DNA of 64,000 bases, taken from assembly GCF_900104895.1 (NCBI RefSeq), contig NZ_LT629742.1, forward strand, positions 682,001 through 746,000, in the 5' to 3' direction. Of this stretch, positions 19,191-28,634 are shown one piece after another. Under the pieces are notes generated by a model. That model saw nothing but the letters and a program-made list of their open reading frames with translations, made no database searches and was not told where the DNA came from. Within the stretch, counting starts at the first letter, position 1. Each line of letters opens with the position of its first letter. This DNA comes from Microterricola viridarii. Its GTDB lineage: Bacteria > Actinomycetota > Actinomycetes > Actinomycetales > Microbacteriaceae. Position numbers and translations under genes: made by a program.

Positions 19191-19264
19191 CGGCTGACGT
19201 GGCACCGGTGCTCGACTCTGATGCGCCGCACATGAAGCGAAGTCGTAGGGAGCGTGGCAATCTC

Positions 19265-20359
19265 GTGAACGGGAACGAGCAAGGCGGCACCGTGGGCAGT
19301 TCCACTGCCGACGAGGTGGACGTAGTCCTCGGCGGGCCGATTTTCCTTGACATCGTTTTCACAGACCTGCCCGCCGCACCCGCTGCCGGCACCGAGGTCT
19401 GGGCTGGCGGCATGGGAACCATGCCGGGCGGGATCGCCAATCTTGCTGTCGCGACCAGCCGGATGGGCCTGAAGACACGCCTCGTGACGCAATTCGGGGA
19501 CGACGACTACGGGCGCTGGCTGGAGAAGGTTCTCGGGGAACAGGAGCAGATCGACCTCAGCCGCGCCCGCATCGCCCACGGCGAGCACACCGTGGTCACG
19601 GTCTCGATGGCCTACGACGGCGACCGCGCTATGGTGACCCACGGACACCCGGAACGGATGCCGATCCGCGATCTGATCGGTGACGTCTCGCCCTCGACGG
19701 CACTGGTCGGCGAGCTCGCGAACCCCGCGGAGGAGCCATGGTGGCTCGGCCCGGCAATCGCCGGCTCCGCTATGTTCGCTGAGGTCGGCTGGGACGATGC
19801 CGGCCTGTGGGACCCGGTCGTTCTCGAGGGACTCGAGTACTGCCATGGCTTCATGCCCAACCACCTCGAGGCGATGAACTACACCCGCACCAGCAGCCCG
19901 CAGGCCGCCCTCAGCGCACTCGCCGACCGTGTGCCGCTCGCGGTGGTCACCCGAGGCGCCGACGGCGCCATGGCGGTTGACTCAATCACGGGCGAGGCTG
20001 CCGATGTTCCGGCGCTCGCCGTCAAGGCGATCGATCCGACAGGAGCCGGCGACGTGTTCTCGTCTGCCATCGTCCTGGGCACCAGACAAGGCTGGCCGCT
20101 CGAACAGCGTTTGCGCTTCGCAAACCTGTGCTCGTCGTTGGCCGTGCAGCGACGGGGCGGATCGTTGGGGGCGCCCGGATGGACAGACATCGAATCGTGG
20201 TGGGCCGAAACGAGACGGCGAGCTCGATCTTCTCCAGAGGCTGGCGAGCGCGCGCTGCGCTACGGATTCATCGCGGATCTGCTTGCCGATCGGAAGTTCC
20301 GGGCGCACAGCCAGGCCCCGGCAACCATCGGGAGCCACACGGAGAGCTGTCGCACGTAG
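19265..20359 (+). CDS. PfkB family carbohydrate kinase
   Basis: 364 aa from the GTG at 19265, with AGGGAG 12 nt upstream; GTG 19291 and ATG 19232 are alternatives. The PfkB family is shown by the GG(M)G..PGGIANLAVA motif near the N-terminus and by the catalytic motif DPTGAGDVFSSAIV (about 258-271). It lacks the N-terminal signature I would expect for IolC, so the substrate is uncertain. It is the first gene of the operon feeding the CUT1 transporter and the inositol-type enzymes. One reading is that it phosphorylates the imported glycoside so that the divergent GH4 enzyme can cleave it. Confidence 0.8.
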   Translation: MNGNEQGGTVGSSTADEVDVVLGGPIFLDIVFTDLPAAPAAGTEVWAGGMGTMPGGIANLAVATSRMGLKTRLVTQFGDDDYGRWLEKVLGEQEQIDLSRARIAHGEHTVVTVSMAYDGDRAMVTHGHPERMPIRDLIGDVSPSTALVGELANPAEEPWWLGPAIAGSAMFAEVGWDDAGLWDPVVLEGLEYCHGFMPNHLEAMNYTRTSSPQAALSALADRVPLAVVTRGADGAMAVDSITGEAADVPALAVKAIDPTGAGDVFSSAIVLGTRQGWPLEQRLRFANLCSSLAVQRRGGSLGAPGWTDIESWWAETRRRARSSPEAGERALRYGFIADLLADRKFRAHSQAPATIGSHTESCRT

Positions 20360-20363
20360 TGGT

Positions 20364-20383
20364 CACGCGGCAACCGTCGCGTG
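20364..20383 (+). terminator. Weak hairpin between kinase and substrate-binding protein genes
   Basis: CACGCG and CGCGTG pair around an 8-nt loop just after the kinase stop. It may act as a partial terminator or mRNA-stabilising stem that sets the level of the downstream binding-protein message. The evidence is only the short stem. Confidence 0.25.
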
Positions 20384-20437
20384 CAGATTCTTCGCACAAA
20401 GAACGAGCCTGAAGGCTCCAAGAGTAGGGGATGACCA

Positions 20438-21799
20438 ATGAAGTTCAGTACAAGGCCCATCGTGGGCATCGCTGTTGCAGCGGTGGCCGCACTTGCACTC
20501 TCCGCATGCACGCCGGGTGCGGCCAGCACGCCCAAAGAGACACTCGACCCCAATCGCACGGTCGGGACCGATGTCTCGGCGATGGGCGAGCTGACGCTCA
20601 CCGTCTGGGACCAGGAGGTCAGAGGCGGCCAGAACGAGCAGATGGAGAAGCTCAACGCAGCGTTCGAAACCAAGTACCCGAACATCACCATCGACCGCGT
20701 TTCGCAGTCGTTCGATGACCTCGGCAAGACCCTGCGTCTCGCCCTGAGCGGCAAGGACGCCCCGGACGTCGTGCAGGCGAACAACGCCCGCAACTCCCTC
20801 GGCGCCTTCGTCGCCGCCGGTCAGCTGCATCCCTTCGACGCGTGGGTAGACGCGTACAAGTGGGAGGACCGCTTCTCCGACAGCGTGCTGGCATACTCGC
20901 GCTACAGCGAGGATGGCACGACGTTCGGGTCCGGCTCCGTCTACGCACTGCCTCAGGTGGGTGAGGTCGTCGGCGTCTTCTACAGCAAGAAGAAGCTTGC
21001 CGAGCTCGGCGTCGAGTTGCCGACCGAGTGGTCGGCGTTCGAGGCGTCGCTGAAGACCGCGAAGGATGCCGGCGAGGTGCCCATGTTGCTCGGAAACATC
21101 GAGAAGTGGCCGGCGGGACACGTCTTCGGCCCTATTCAGGGTGCCCATGTAGCGGCGGACCAGGTTCAGTCCCTCGGCTTCGGAAACGCCGGCGCAAGCT
21201 GGGAGACCGCGGAGAACGTCGCGGCGGCTTCCACGCTGGACGGCTGGATGAAGGCTGGCTACTTCAACGACGGCGTGAACGGAACCGACTACGACGCAGC
21301 ATGGCAGGAGCTCACCACGGGCAACGGCGTCTACCTCATGGGTGGATCCTGGCTCGCGGCCGATCTGCAAGACGCGATGGGCGATGACGTCGGATTCTTC
21401 GCCCCGAGCGCGAACGCCGGTGCTCCAGCAAACACCACGGGCGGGACGGGCCTCCCGTTCGCGATCACCACGGGCTCGAAGAACCCGGACCTGGCAGCCG
21501 CTTACATCGACTTCATCACCAATGATGACGCGATGGCCATCCTGGCCGAGACCGGCAATCTCCCGGTCAACCGGACGGCCGAGCTCGCCCCCTCGAGCGG
21601 TGTGCTCAAGGACGTCTACGCGGTGTTCGGCGACGTGACCACCAGCGGCGTGCTTCTGCCCTACCTGGACTACGCAACTCCGACCATGGGCGACACCCTC
21701 GGCGAGGCCCTCCAGGGCCTGATCGATGGGCAGCTGACCCCGGATGCGTTCACCGCAGCTCTCCAGTCCGACTACGGCAAGTTCACAAGTGGCAATTAG
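20438..21799 (+). CDS. Sugar ABC transporter substrate-binding lipoprotein (CUT1 type)
   Basis: A 453-aa extracellular solute-binding protein with a lipoprotein signal (lipobox LSAC, about residue 24). The mature protein has the family 1 (MalE/UgpB-like) pattern, including the C-terminal half motif GGTGLPFAITTGSKNPDLAAAYIDF. The Shine-Dalgarno AGGGGA precedes the ATG. It delivers its ligand to the two permeases that follow. The ligand is not readable; the enzyme set suggests an inositol or an inositol- or sugar-containing glycoside. Confidence 0.9.
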   Translation: MKFSTRPIVGIAVAAVAALALSACTPGAASTPKETLDPNRTVGTDVSAMGELTLTVWDQEVRGGQNEQMEKLNAAFETKYPNITIDRVSQSFDDLGKTLRLALSGKDAPDVVQANNARNSLGAFVAAGQLHPFDAWVDAYKWEDRFSDSVLAYSRYSEDGTTFGSGSVYALPQVGEVVGVFYSKKKLAELGVELPTEWSAFEASLKTAKDAGEVPMLLGNIEKWPAGHVFGPIQGAHVAADQVQSLGFGNAGASWETAENVAAASTLDGWMKAGYFNDGVNGTDYDAAWQELTTGNGVYLMGGSWLAADLQDAMGDDVGFFAPSANAGAPANTTGGTGLPFAITTGSKNPDLAAAYIDFITNDDAMAILAETGNLPVNRTAELAPSSGVLKDVYAVFGDVTTSGVLLPYLDYATPTMGDTLGEALQGLIDGQLTPDAFTAALQSDYGKFTSGN

Positions 21800-22745
21800 C
21801 AGTCCGACAACGACGAGTCCACAAGTGGCAGCCAGCACTTCGACTCGCAGCGCGGGCGACCTCGGTCGCCCGCGCTGGCGTGGGGGCGCACGCCTCACTC
21901 CGTACGTCTACATGCTTCCGGCGCTGCTCGTCTACGCGGCGTTCATGCTCTACCCGTTGGGCCGTGCCGCGCACCTGTCCCTGTTCCAATGGGACGGGCT
22001 GACGCTGGCCACGTTTGTCGGCGTCGACAACTATGTCGACCTGATAACCGACGAGCGACTTCGTGCCGCCTTCATGCATGCGCTCGTGTTCGTCTTTTTC
22101 TATGCGATCCTGCCCGTCTGCATCGGGCTGGTCCTGGCATCCATTCTCACGCGTGCCCGCGTGCACGGACTCTCGATTTTTCGCACAATCGTCTTCCTGC
22201 CGCAGGTCATCGCGATGGTGGTCGTCGCGATTGCATGGCGCCAGATCTATGCGCCCAACGGCCAGCTCAACACATTCCTGCGTTCGATCGGCCTGGACTC
22301 GCTCACCAGGGCGTGGCTGGGCGACTACACCTTCTCGCTCCCTGCAGTCGGAATCATCGGAACGTGGGTCTCCACCGGTCTTGTAACCGTTCTGCTCATG
22401 GCCGGCATGGCCAAGATCCCGATCGAGCGCTACGAGTCCGCCCGTCTCGACGGCGCCGGAGCGATCCGCGAGTTCTTCTCGATCACGGTGCCCGCAGTTC
22501 GCGCCGAGATCACCGTTGCGCTGACGCTGACGATCGTGGCGTCGCTCAAGACATTCGACCTGATCTATGTCACAGCAGGGGGCGGGCCGGGCAGTTCCAC
22601 AACCGTGCCGAGCTATGAGGTGTATCGACGGGCGTTCCAGCTGGGCGAGGTCGGGTCGGCCGCCGCTGTCGGGGTGACACTCACCTTGCTCATCTTCCTC
22701 ATCAGCCTTGTCGTGAACAGTATTGGAGACAAATCCTCCTCATGA
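21789..22745 (+). CDS. ABC sugar transporter permease (CUT1, MalF-like)
   Basis: A 318-aa membrane protein with six helices and the EAA-loop pattern (ARLDGAGAIREFFSITVP, about 225-242) that docks on the ATPase. The GTG at 21789 overlaps the binding-protein gene by 11 bp; a GTG at 21825 is an alternative, and both lie in near-identical CACAAGTGGCA sequences. The Ser/Thr/Pro-rich N-terminal tail precedes the first helix. The ATPase is not encoded here, so a shared MsiK-type ATPase elsewhere is expected, as in many actinobacteria. Confidence 0.88.
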   Translation: MAISSPTTTSPQVAASTSTRSAGDLGRPRWRGGARLTPYVYMLPALLVYAAFMLYPLGRAAHLSLFQWDGLTLATFVGVDNYVDLITDERLRAAFMHALVFVFFYAILPVCIGLVLASILTRARVHGLSIFRTIVFLPQVIAMVVVAIAWRQIYAPNGQLNTFLRSIGLDSLTRAWLGDYTFSLPAVGIIGTWVSTGLVTVLLMAGMAKIPIERYESARLDGAGAIREFFSITVPAVRAEITVALTLTIVASLKTFDLIYVTAGGGPGSSTTVPSYEVYRRAFQLGEVGSAAAVGVTLTLLIFLISLVVNSIGDKSSS

Positions 22746-23557
22746 AGGTCAGTCCGATTGAGAAGTTCGGAAACTACGCGATCCTCATCGCGTTCTCGTT
22801 TCTCATCCTCTCCCCGCTTGGCTCCATCATCGTCGCCGCCTTCGCTCCCGCGAGCGCCGCCGCCGGGCGCGAGGGACCATTCCACCCCGAGAATTTCGTC
22901 ACCGCGTGGACGGAAGGCCGTTTCAGCCAGTACATGCTGACCTCGGTGTCCGTGTCCGCACTCGTGCTCGCGCTTACTGTCCTGCTCTCGATCCTGAGCG
23001 GCTACGCCTTCGGCACGATGAAGTTTCGCGGGCAGAACGTGTTGTTCTATCTCTTCCTGCTCGGGATCATGGTGCCGTCAGAGGCGATCATCATCCCGCT
23101 CTTCTTCGATCTACGAAGCCTGGGGCTCACCGACACGATTTGGGCGGTGGCGCTCCCGCAGGTTGCTCAATCTGTCGCCTTCGGCACGTACTGGATGCGC
23201 ACCTACTTCCGAGGGGTCAACCCGTCAATCACGGAGGCAGCCCGCGTCGACGGCGCAAGCCCCTGGCGTGTCCTGTGGTCGATCCTCGTGCCAATGGGAC
23301 GTCCCGCCATCACCACCATGATCGTGCTCATATTCATGTGGACCTGGAATGAGTTCCTGATCCCGCTGGTGATGTCCCCGACGGGCGGATTCCGCACGGC
23401 GCCGCTGGCGCTGGCGTTGTTCCAAGGCCAGTACACCCAGGGAACGGCTTTGCTTGCGGCCGCCGCGGTCATGGTGGCCCTGCCGGTCGTGGTCTTGTAC
23501 TTCATCCTGCAACGGCACTTCATCCGCGGGATGCTCGAGGGCGCGGTCAAGGAATAG
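22742..23557 (+). CDS. ABC sugar transporter permease (CUT1, MalG-like)
   Basis: This 271-aa permease has six membrane helices. The EAA motif EAARVDGASPWRVLWSILVP (about 165-184) sits in the cytoplasmic loop. Its ATG overlaps the previous stop (ATGA). It pairs with the MalF-like subunit to form the channel. Confidence 0.9.
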   Translation: MKVSPIEKFGNYAILIAFSFLILSPLGSIIVAAFAPASAAAGREGPFHPENFVTAWTEGRFSQYMLTSVSVSALVLALTVLLSILSGYAFGTMKFRGQNVLFYLFLLGIMVPSEAIIIPLFFDLRSLGLTDTIWAVALPQVAQSVAFGTYWMRTYFRGVNPSITEAARVDGASPWRVLWSILVPMGRPAITTMIVLIFMWTWNEFLIPLVMSPTGGFRTAPLALALFQGQYTQGTALLAAAAVMVALPVVVLYFILQRHFIRGMLEGAVKE

Positions 23558-23608
23558 CACCGGGCCGGCCGACGGCACCGGATTGGCGCGACATAGAAGG
23601 GGCAACAC

Positions 23609-24517
23609 ATGAGCATCGTCGTAGCGGGGGCACCCGTGAGCTTCGGGGTATTCGAGCTCACTCCGACATCGGGGGACCTCGTCCTGCCGACGGCGGACGA
23701 GGTCGTGGCGGTGCTGGAACGCACCGGGTACAGCGGCGTCGACTTGGGCCCTGTCGGGTTCCTCGGTCGTGGGCAAGAACTGCGAGAGCGGCTGGACCGG
23801 CACGGCCTGGAGTTGGCCGGTGGGTGGATCGACCTTCCCTTCTCGGATGACGCTGCCTTCGCCCGCGCTCTGCCATCGCTCGACGATGCGCTCGACGTCT
23901 TCTCTGAGGTGCTGGAGGCTGCCCCGAGCAAGCTCCCGCTGCCGACATTGGCCGACTCCGGCGACGCGATACGGAAGGCCAACCCGCGAGGCGGTGCCGG
24001 GCACGGACTTGATGAGGCCGGCTGGGACCGCTTCGCGAAGAACCTCGCCACCGCTGCCGCACGGGTGCGCGCGCGGGGACTCGAGCCGACTTTCCACCAC
24101 CACGCCTGCACCTTCGTCGAGACTCCGCACGAGATCGACGCCTACCTTGATGCGAGCGACGTCGGCCTGACCTTCGACACCGGGCACATGCTCATCGGCG
24201 GCGGGGACCCGTTGGAAGCGTGGCGGCGCTGGCGGGACCGCATCAACCACCTGCACATCAAGGACGTGCACACCGCGGTGCTCGCGGACGTGCTCGCCGA
24301 GGGCGGCGGCATGATCGACGTCTGGTCCTCTGGCAGTTTCGTGCCCTTGGGCGAGGGCGACCTCGACGTCGAAGCGATGATGTCGGAGGTTGTCGACTCC
24401 GGCTTCGACGGCTGGCTCGTGATCGAGCAAGACGTCTACCCGCAACCGGGCGACGACCCCGCGCGGCTCGAACGCGACCACCGGGTCAACCGCGAAGCGC
24501 TCCGCCGCTGGCTGTAG
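23609..24517 (+). CDS. Sugar phosphate isomerase/epimerase family TIM barrel (IolE-like)
   Basis: A 302-aa AP-endonuclease-2/xylose-isomerase-like barrel. The metal-binding motifs are visible: FHHHACTFVETPHEID, GLTFDTGHMLIGG and HLHIKDVHT. The order and spacing match inosose dehydratase (IolE), which removes water from scyllo-inosose to give the diketone used by IolD. The neighbours (inositol-dehydrogenase-like, iolB, iolD) strengthen that reading. The Shine-Dalgarno GAAGGGG precedes the ATG. Another sugar isomerase of the same fold is the alternative. Confidence 0.8.
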   Translation: MSIVVAGAPVSFGVFELTPTSGDLVLPTADEVVAVLERTGYSGVDLGPVGFLGRGQELRERLDRHGLELAGGWIDLPFSDDAAFARALPSLDDALDVFSEVLEAAPSKLPLPTLADSGDAIRKANPRGGAGHGLDEAGWDRFAKNLATAAARVRARGLEPTFHHHACTFVETPHEIDAYLDASDVGLTFDTGHMLIGGGDPLEAWRRWRDRINHLHIKDVHTAVLADVLAEGGGMIDVWSSGSFVPLGEGDLDVEAMMSEVVDSGFDGWLVIEQDVYPQPGDDPARLERDHRVNREALRRWL

Positions 24518-24596
24518 CCGCGTGCCGAGCACGGAACCACACGCAGCACATCGAGCTGGCCGGCTCCTGCGGGCAGCATCCATTGAGAGGAACTAC

Positions 24597-25616
24597 GTGA
24601 GCACGGAATCATTGCGCATCGCGGTAGTCGGCGCGGGCATCATGGGCGCCGACCACATCAAGCGCATCACCAACACGATTAGCGGCGCCCGCGTCGTCGC
24701 TGTTGTCGAGCCGGATGCCGCACGCGCGGCCGCTGCCGCGGCATCCGCCCCGGGCTCGGTCGCCCGTCGGAGCATCGAGGAGTCGTTGGCGGAGGACGCG
24801 CTGGACGCTGTCATCATCGCTACTCCCGGCCCCTTCCACGAGAGCGTGTTGCTGCCAGCACTCGAGGCGGGCATCTCGATCCTGTGTGAGAAGCCCCTGA
24901 CCCCCGACTCCGAGGCCGCGCTGCGCGTGATTGAGGCAGAACAACGCGGCGACAAGCCACGGATCCAGGTCGGCTTCATGCGTCGGTTCGACCCGGAGTA
25001 CGTCGAGCTTCGCCGACTTGTCGAGTCGGGTGAGGCGGGCCAACTCCTGGCCCTGCACTGCGCCCACCGCAATGCGTCGACGCCGCCCGGCTACGTCGAA
25101 TCAATGCTCATCACCGACTCGGTCGTGCACGAGATCGACATCGTGCCGTGGATCGCCGGCGAGCCGATCGCGGCTGTCGAGGTCAAGAAGACCAAGCGCA
25201 ACAGCCTGGCCCCGGCCGGCCTGCACGAGCCACAGCTCGTGCTCCTCGAGACGGTCTCCGGTGTTCTGGCTGATGTCGAGATCAACGTCAACGCGCAGTT
25301 CGGCTACCAGGTCACGACAGACGCCGTGTTCGAGCGCGGCATGGCGGCGATCGGGCGCACCAGCGGCATCACCCGGTGGGAGAACGGCCGGCTCACAGTC
25401 GCCGAGCACATGACGTACACCACCCGGTTCGAGGAGGCCTACGACCGGGAGGTGCAGCGCTGGGTGAACGCCAGCCGGCGGGGCGAGATCGACGGCCCGT
25501 CGGCCTGGGACGGCTACCGCGCGGCGGTGGTGTGTGAGGCCGCCCTCGAGGCCCAGGCCACTGGGCGTCGAGTTGACGTGTCGTACGCCGACATGCCGGC
25601 GTTCTACGCCGGCTGA
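24597..25616 (+). CDS. Gfo/Idh/MocA oxidoreductase, probable inositol 2-dehydrogenase
   Basis: 339 aa from the GTG at 24597, preceded by GAGAGGA at ideal distance. It has an N-terminal Rossmann fold (VVGAGIMGADHIKRI), the EKPLT motif with catalytic Lys, and VVHEIDIVPWI with the catalytic Asp/His type of the family. In this context it is expected to oxidise myo-inositol (or a related ring or sugar) to the 2-keto form with NAD+. The substrate is inferred from the neighbours. Confidence 0.82.
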   Translation: MSTESLRIAVVGAGIMGADHIKRITNTISGARVVAVVEPDAARAAAAAASAPGSVARRSIEESLAEDALDAVIIATPGPFHESVLLPALEAGISILCEKPLTPDSEAALRVIEAEQRGDKPRIQVGFMRRFDPEYVELRRLVESGEAGQLLALHCAHRNASTPPGYVESMLITDSVVHEIDIVPWIAGEPIAAVEVKKTKRNSLAPAGLHEPQLVLLETVSGVLADVEINVNAQFGYQVTTDAVFERGMAAIGRTSGITRWENGRLTVAEHMTYTTRFEEAYDREVQRWVNASRRGEIDGPSAWDGYRAAVVCEAALEAQATGRRVDVSYADMPAFYAG

Positions 25617-25797
25617 ACTGCCCACACCGCCACACCGCCACCCCGCCTGGGGCATGGTCGGGTGTCGGAGAGAGGAACAGGTTTCCCAGTGGGCCAAGCG
25701 GAAGGCAGGTGTGGTTCGTGAAGGCGAAGACCGCGGTGGGTATGGCAGACAACGGCCTCGGGCTCCCCGAGGGCGACTGAGCGGGAAGGGGACCGGC

Positions 25798-26712
25798 ATG
25801 GTTCAGGATCAGAGCTGGGTGCACCCACGAGGCACTCTCGCCACAGGCGGGTGGGAGGGCGTCGTGCGGCACAGCACCGCGCGGTGGAGCCACACCGGAT
25901 TGCGAATCGCAGAGCTCGCCGGCGGTGAGTCATTGAGCCTGCCGGCCGAGCCAGTTGAGCGGATCATCGTGCCGCTGAGCGGCAGATTCACGGTTCGCTA
26001 CCGCGAACCAGGGGCGGGGTCGGTGGCGGCCGCCGAGCACGAGGTTGCCCTGGCCGGGCGCGCGTCGGTGTTCTCGGGCCCGAGCGACGTGCTCTACCTC
26101 GGGTCGGGCAGCAGCGCTGCGGTACACGGCGTGGGCCGCTTTGCCGTCGCCGAGGCCCCGACGAGCGTGCAACGCCCCACGCAGCTGATCGCCCGCGGCG
26201 AAGTGCCCGTCGAGCTGCGGGGCAGCGGGCAGGCGAGCCGCCAAGTGCACAACTTCGGCGTACCGGGGGTGCTGGACGCCGCTCGGCTGATCGTCTGCGA
26301 GGTGATCACGCCCGGCGGCAACTGGTCTTCCTACCCGCCACACAAGCACGACGAGCACGTCGACGGTATGGAGAGCGAACTCGAGGAGATCTATTACTTC
26401 GAGGCCGCGGCCGTGCGCGACGACGTCCACGGCGACCCGTTCGGCCTGTTCTCCAGCTACTCCTCCCCGGCCGGGGAGATCGACATCAACGCCATGGTGC
26501 GCACCGGCGACATCGCCCTGGTGCCGCACGGTTTTCACGGCCCGGCCGTTGCCGCCCCTGGCTACGACCTCTACTACCTGAACGTCATGGCGGGGCCGGG
26601 GCCGGAACGCGCCTGGAACATCACCGATGACCCGCACCATGCCTGGGTGCGTGAGTCGTGGAACGAGCAAGAGATGGACTCGCGGCTGCCCTTCGGCACC
26701 GAGAAGGAGTAA
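25798..26712 (+). CDS. iolB: 5-deoxy-glucuronate isomerase
   Basis: A 304-aa bicupin. The metal-site cluster YPPHKHDEH (about 178-186), followed by EEIYYFEA, and the later VPHGFHGPAVA are characteristic of IolB, which converts 5-deoxy-D-glucuronate to 2-deoxy-5-keto-gluconate in inositol catabolism. The ATG at 25798 has GAAGGGGA 5 nt upstream. The frame is open back to 25534, but that overlaps the dehydrogenase gene. The 181-bp gap upstream could hold an internal promoter. Confidence 0.93.
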   Translation: MVQDQSWVHPRGTLATGGWEGVVRHSTARWSHTGLRIAELAGGESLSLPAEPVERIIVPLSGRFTVRYREPGAGSVAAAEHEVALAGRASVFSGPSDVLYLGSGSSAAVHGVGRFAVAEAPTSVQRPTQLIARGEVPVELRGSGQASRQVHNFGVPGVLDAARLIVCEVITPGGNWSSYPPHKHDEHVDGMESELEEIYYFEAAAVRDDVHGDPFGLFSSYSSPAGEIDINAMVRTGDIALVPHGFHGPAVAAPGYDLYYLNVMAGPGPERAWNITDDPHHAWVRESWNEQEMDSRLPFGTEKE

Positions 26713-26717
26713 AGACA

Positions 26718-28628
26718 ATGCGCACCAAGAGGATGACGGTCAGTCAAGCCCTGATCGAGTTTCTGGCACAGCAGTGGAGTGTCGACGGCGAGAGGCGCGA
26801 ACGCACTGTCGCCGGCGTGTTCGGAATCTTCGGGCACGGCAATGTGGCCGGGATCGGGCAGGCTCTCAAACAATCGCACGAGCTCACCCCGGGGTTGATG
26901 CCGTACCACCAGGCGCGCAACGAGCAGGCGATGGTGCACCAATCGGTGGGCTATGCCCGGATGCGCCGCCGCCTGGGCACCTATGCCAGTGCGGCGTCCG
27001 TGGGCCCGGGTGCAGCGAACATGCTGACCGGCGCCGCCCTGGCCACCGCCAACCGGCTGCCAGCCCTGCTGCTGCCGAGTGACACTTTCGCGACCCGCGT
27101 CGCCGACCCCGTGCTGCAACAGCTGGAGCTGCCGCACGACACCGGGATCCAGGTGACAGATGCGTTCCGGCCGCTGTCGCGCTACTTCGACCGGATACAG
27201 CGGCCGGAGCAGCTCTACTCGATCGCGCTCGCGGCGATGCGGGTGCTCACCGACCCGGCCGAGACAGGGGCGGTGACCATCGCGCTGCCAGAGGATGTGC
27301 AGACGGAGTCGCTCGACGTGCCGCTGGAGTTTCTGGCGCCGCGCGAGTGGCACCTCTCGCGCCCGCTGCCGCAGCGCTCGCAGTTGGCGCGGGCCATCGC
27401 GGCGATCCGGGAGGCGAGGAATCCGCTCATCGTCGCCGGCGGCGGCGTCATCTACTCGGGCGCCGAGGCAGCGCTGCGGGTGTTTGCCGAGCAGACCCTG
27501 ATCCCGGTGGCGACCACCCAGGCTGGCGGGGGCTCACTCCTATGGGACCACCCGCAGTATCTGGGCGGCGTGGGGGCGACCGGCACGACGGCAGCCAACC
27601 GGATCGCCGCAGAAGCTGATCTGATCATCGGTGTCGGCACCCGCTACAGCGACTTCACGACGGCCAGCCGCACGGCGTTCCAGAACGAGCAGGTGCGCTT
27701 CGTCAACATCAATGTGGCATCCTTCGACGCGTACAAGCATGGCTCGCAGCTGCCCGTCATCGCGGATGCCCGCGAGACGTTGCTGGCGCTCGAGCGCGAA
27801 CTGCGCGGCCACCGGGTCTCGAGCGGATACGCCGCGCGCGTCGAGCGCGAGCGCACAGGTTGGAACGCCATCGTCGACGCGGCACTCGCGCCGACAGGCT
27901 CACCCCTACCCGGGCAGCCGGAGATCATCGGGGCGGTGCACCGCGCGAGCGGCCCGCGCGATGTCGTCGTGCAAGCGGCCGGTTCCCTGCCGGGCGACCT
28001 GCACAAGCTCTGGAGGGTGCGCGATTCCCTCGGCTATCACGTGGAGTACGCCTTCTCCTGCATGGGCTACGAGATCGCGGGCGGCCTGGGCGTCAAGCGC
28101 TCTGCGCTGGCCGACGGTGACGAGCGCGACGTCATCGTGATGGTCGGCGACGGCTCCTACCTGATGCTGCACACCGAGCTGCTGACCGCTGTGGCCGAGG
28201 GCCTCAAGATTATCGTGGTGCTGGTACAGAACCACGGCTACGCCTCGATCGGCCACCTCTCCGACACTGTCGGCTCGGAGCGGTTTGGTACGAAGTACCG
28301 GCTCCACGAGCCGGATGGTGCCGGGTTCCAGGGCGAGCGCCTGTTGCCCGTCGACCTGGCGGCGAACGCGCGCAGCTACGGCATGCACGTGATCGAGATC
28401 GAGCCGGGGGCGGACGCGGTCGAGCGGCTGAGCGCCGCCGTTGCCGCGGCCAAGTCGAGCACCGGGTCCACACTGATCCATGTCGAGAGCGACCCGCTGC
28501 TCTACGGGCCAGATGGCGAGGGTTGGTGGGATGTGCCCATCGCGACCACCTCGGAGCTGCCCGCGACACAGCGGGCGCTCGCCGAGTACGAGCAGCAGCG
28601 CGAGGCGCAGCGGCCGCTGCTCGGCTGA
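26718..28628 (+). CDS. iolD: 3D-(3,5/4)-trihydroxycyclohexane-1,2-dione hydrolase
   Basis: A 636-aa thiamine diphosphate enzyme of the acetolactate-synthase fold. It has an N-terminal PYR domain (NVAGIGQAL and QSVGYARMR), a central domain, and a C-terminal TPP site (VGDGSYLMLHTEL up to QNHGYASIG). It opens the inositol-derived ring to give 5-deoxy-glucuronate, the IolB substrate. Shine-Dalgarno AAGGAG; 5 bp after iolB. It is the last gene of the operon. Six bp separate its stop from the end of the convergent symporter gene. Confidence 0.93.
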   Translation: MRTKRMTVSQALIEFLAQQWSVDGERRERTVAGVFGIFGHGNVAGIGQALKQSHELTPGLMPYHQARNEQAMVHQSVGYARMRRRLGTYASAASVGPGAANMLTGAALATANRLPALLLPSDTFATRVADPVLQQLELPHDTGIQVTDAFRPLSRYFDRIQRPEQLYSIALAAMRVLTDPAETGAVTIALPEDVQTESLDVPLEFLAPREWHLSRPLPQRSQLARAIAAIREARNPLIVAGGGVIYSGAEAALRVFAEQTLIPVATTQAGGGSLLWDHPQYLGGVGATGTTAANRIAAEADLIIGVGTRYSDFTTASRTAFQNEQVRFVNINVASFDAYKHGSQLPVIADARETLLALERELRGHRVSSGYAARVERERTGWNAIVDAALAPTGSPLPGQPEIIGAVHRASGPRDVVVQAAGSLPGDLHKLWRVRDSLGYHVEYAFSCMGYEIAGGLGVKRSALADGDERDVIVMVGDGSYLMLHTELLTAVAEGLKIIVVLVQNHGYASIGHLSDTVGSERFGTKYRLHEPDGAGFQGERLLPVDLAANARSYGMHVIEIEPGADAVERLSAAVAAAKSSTGSTLIHVESDPLLYGPDGEGWWDVPIATTSELPATQRALAEYEQQREAQRPLLG

Positions 28629-28634
28629 CCGCCG

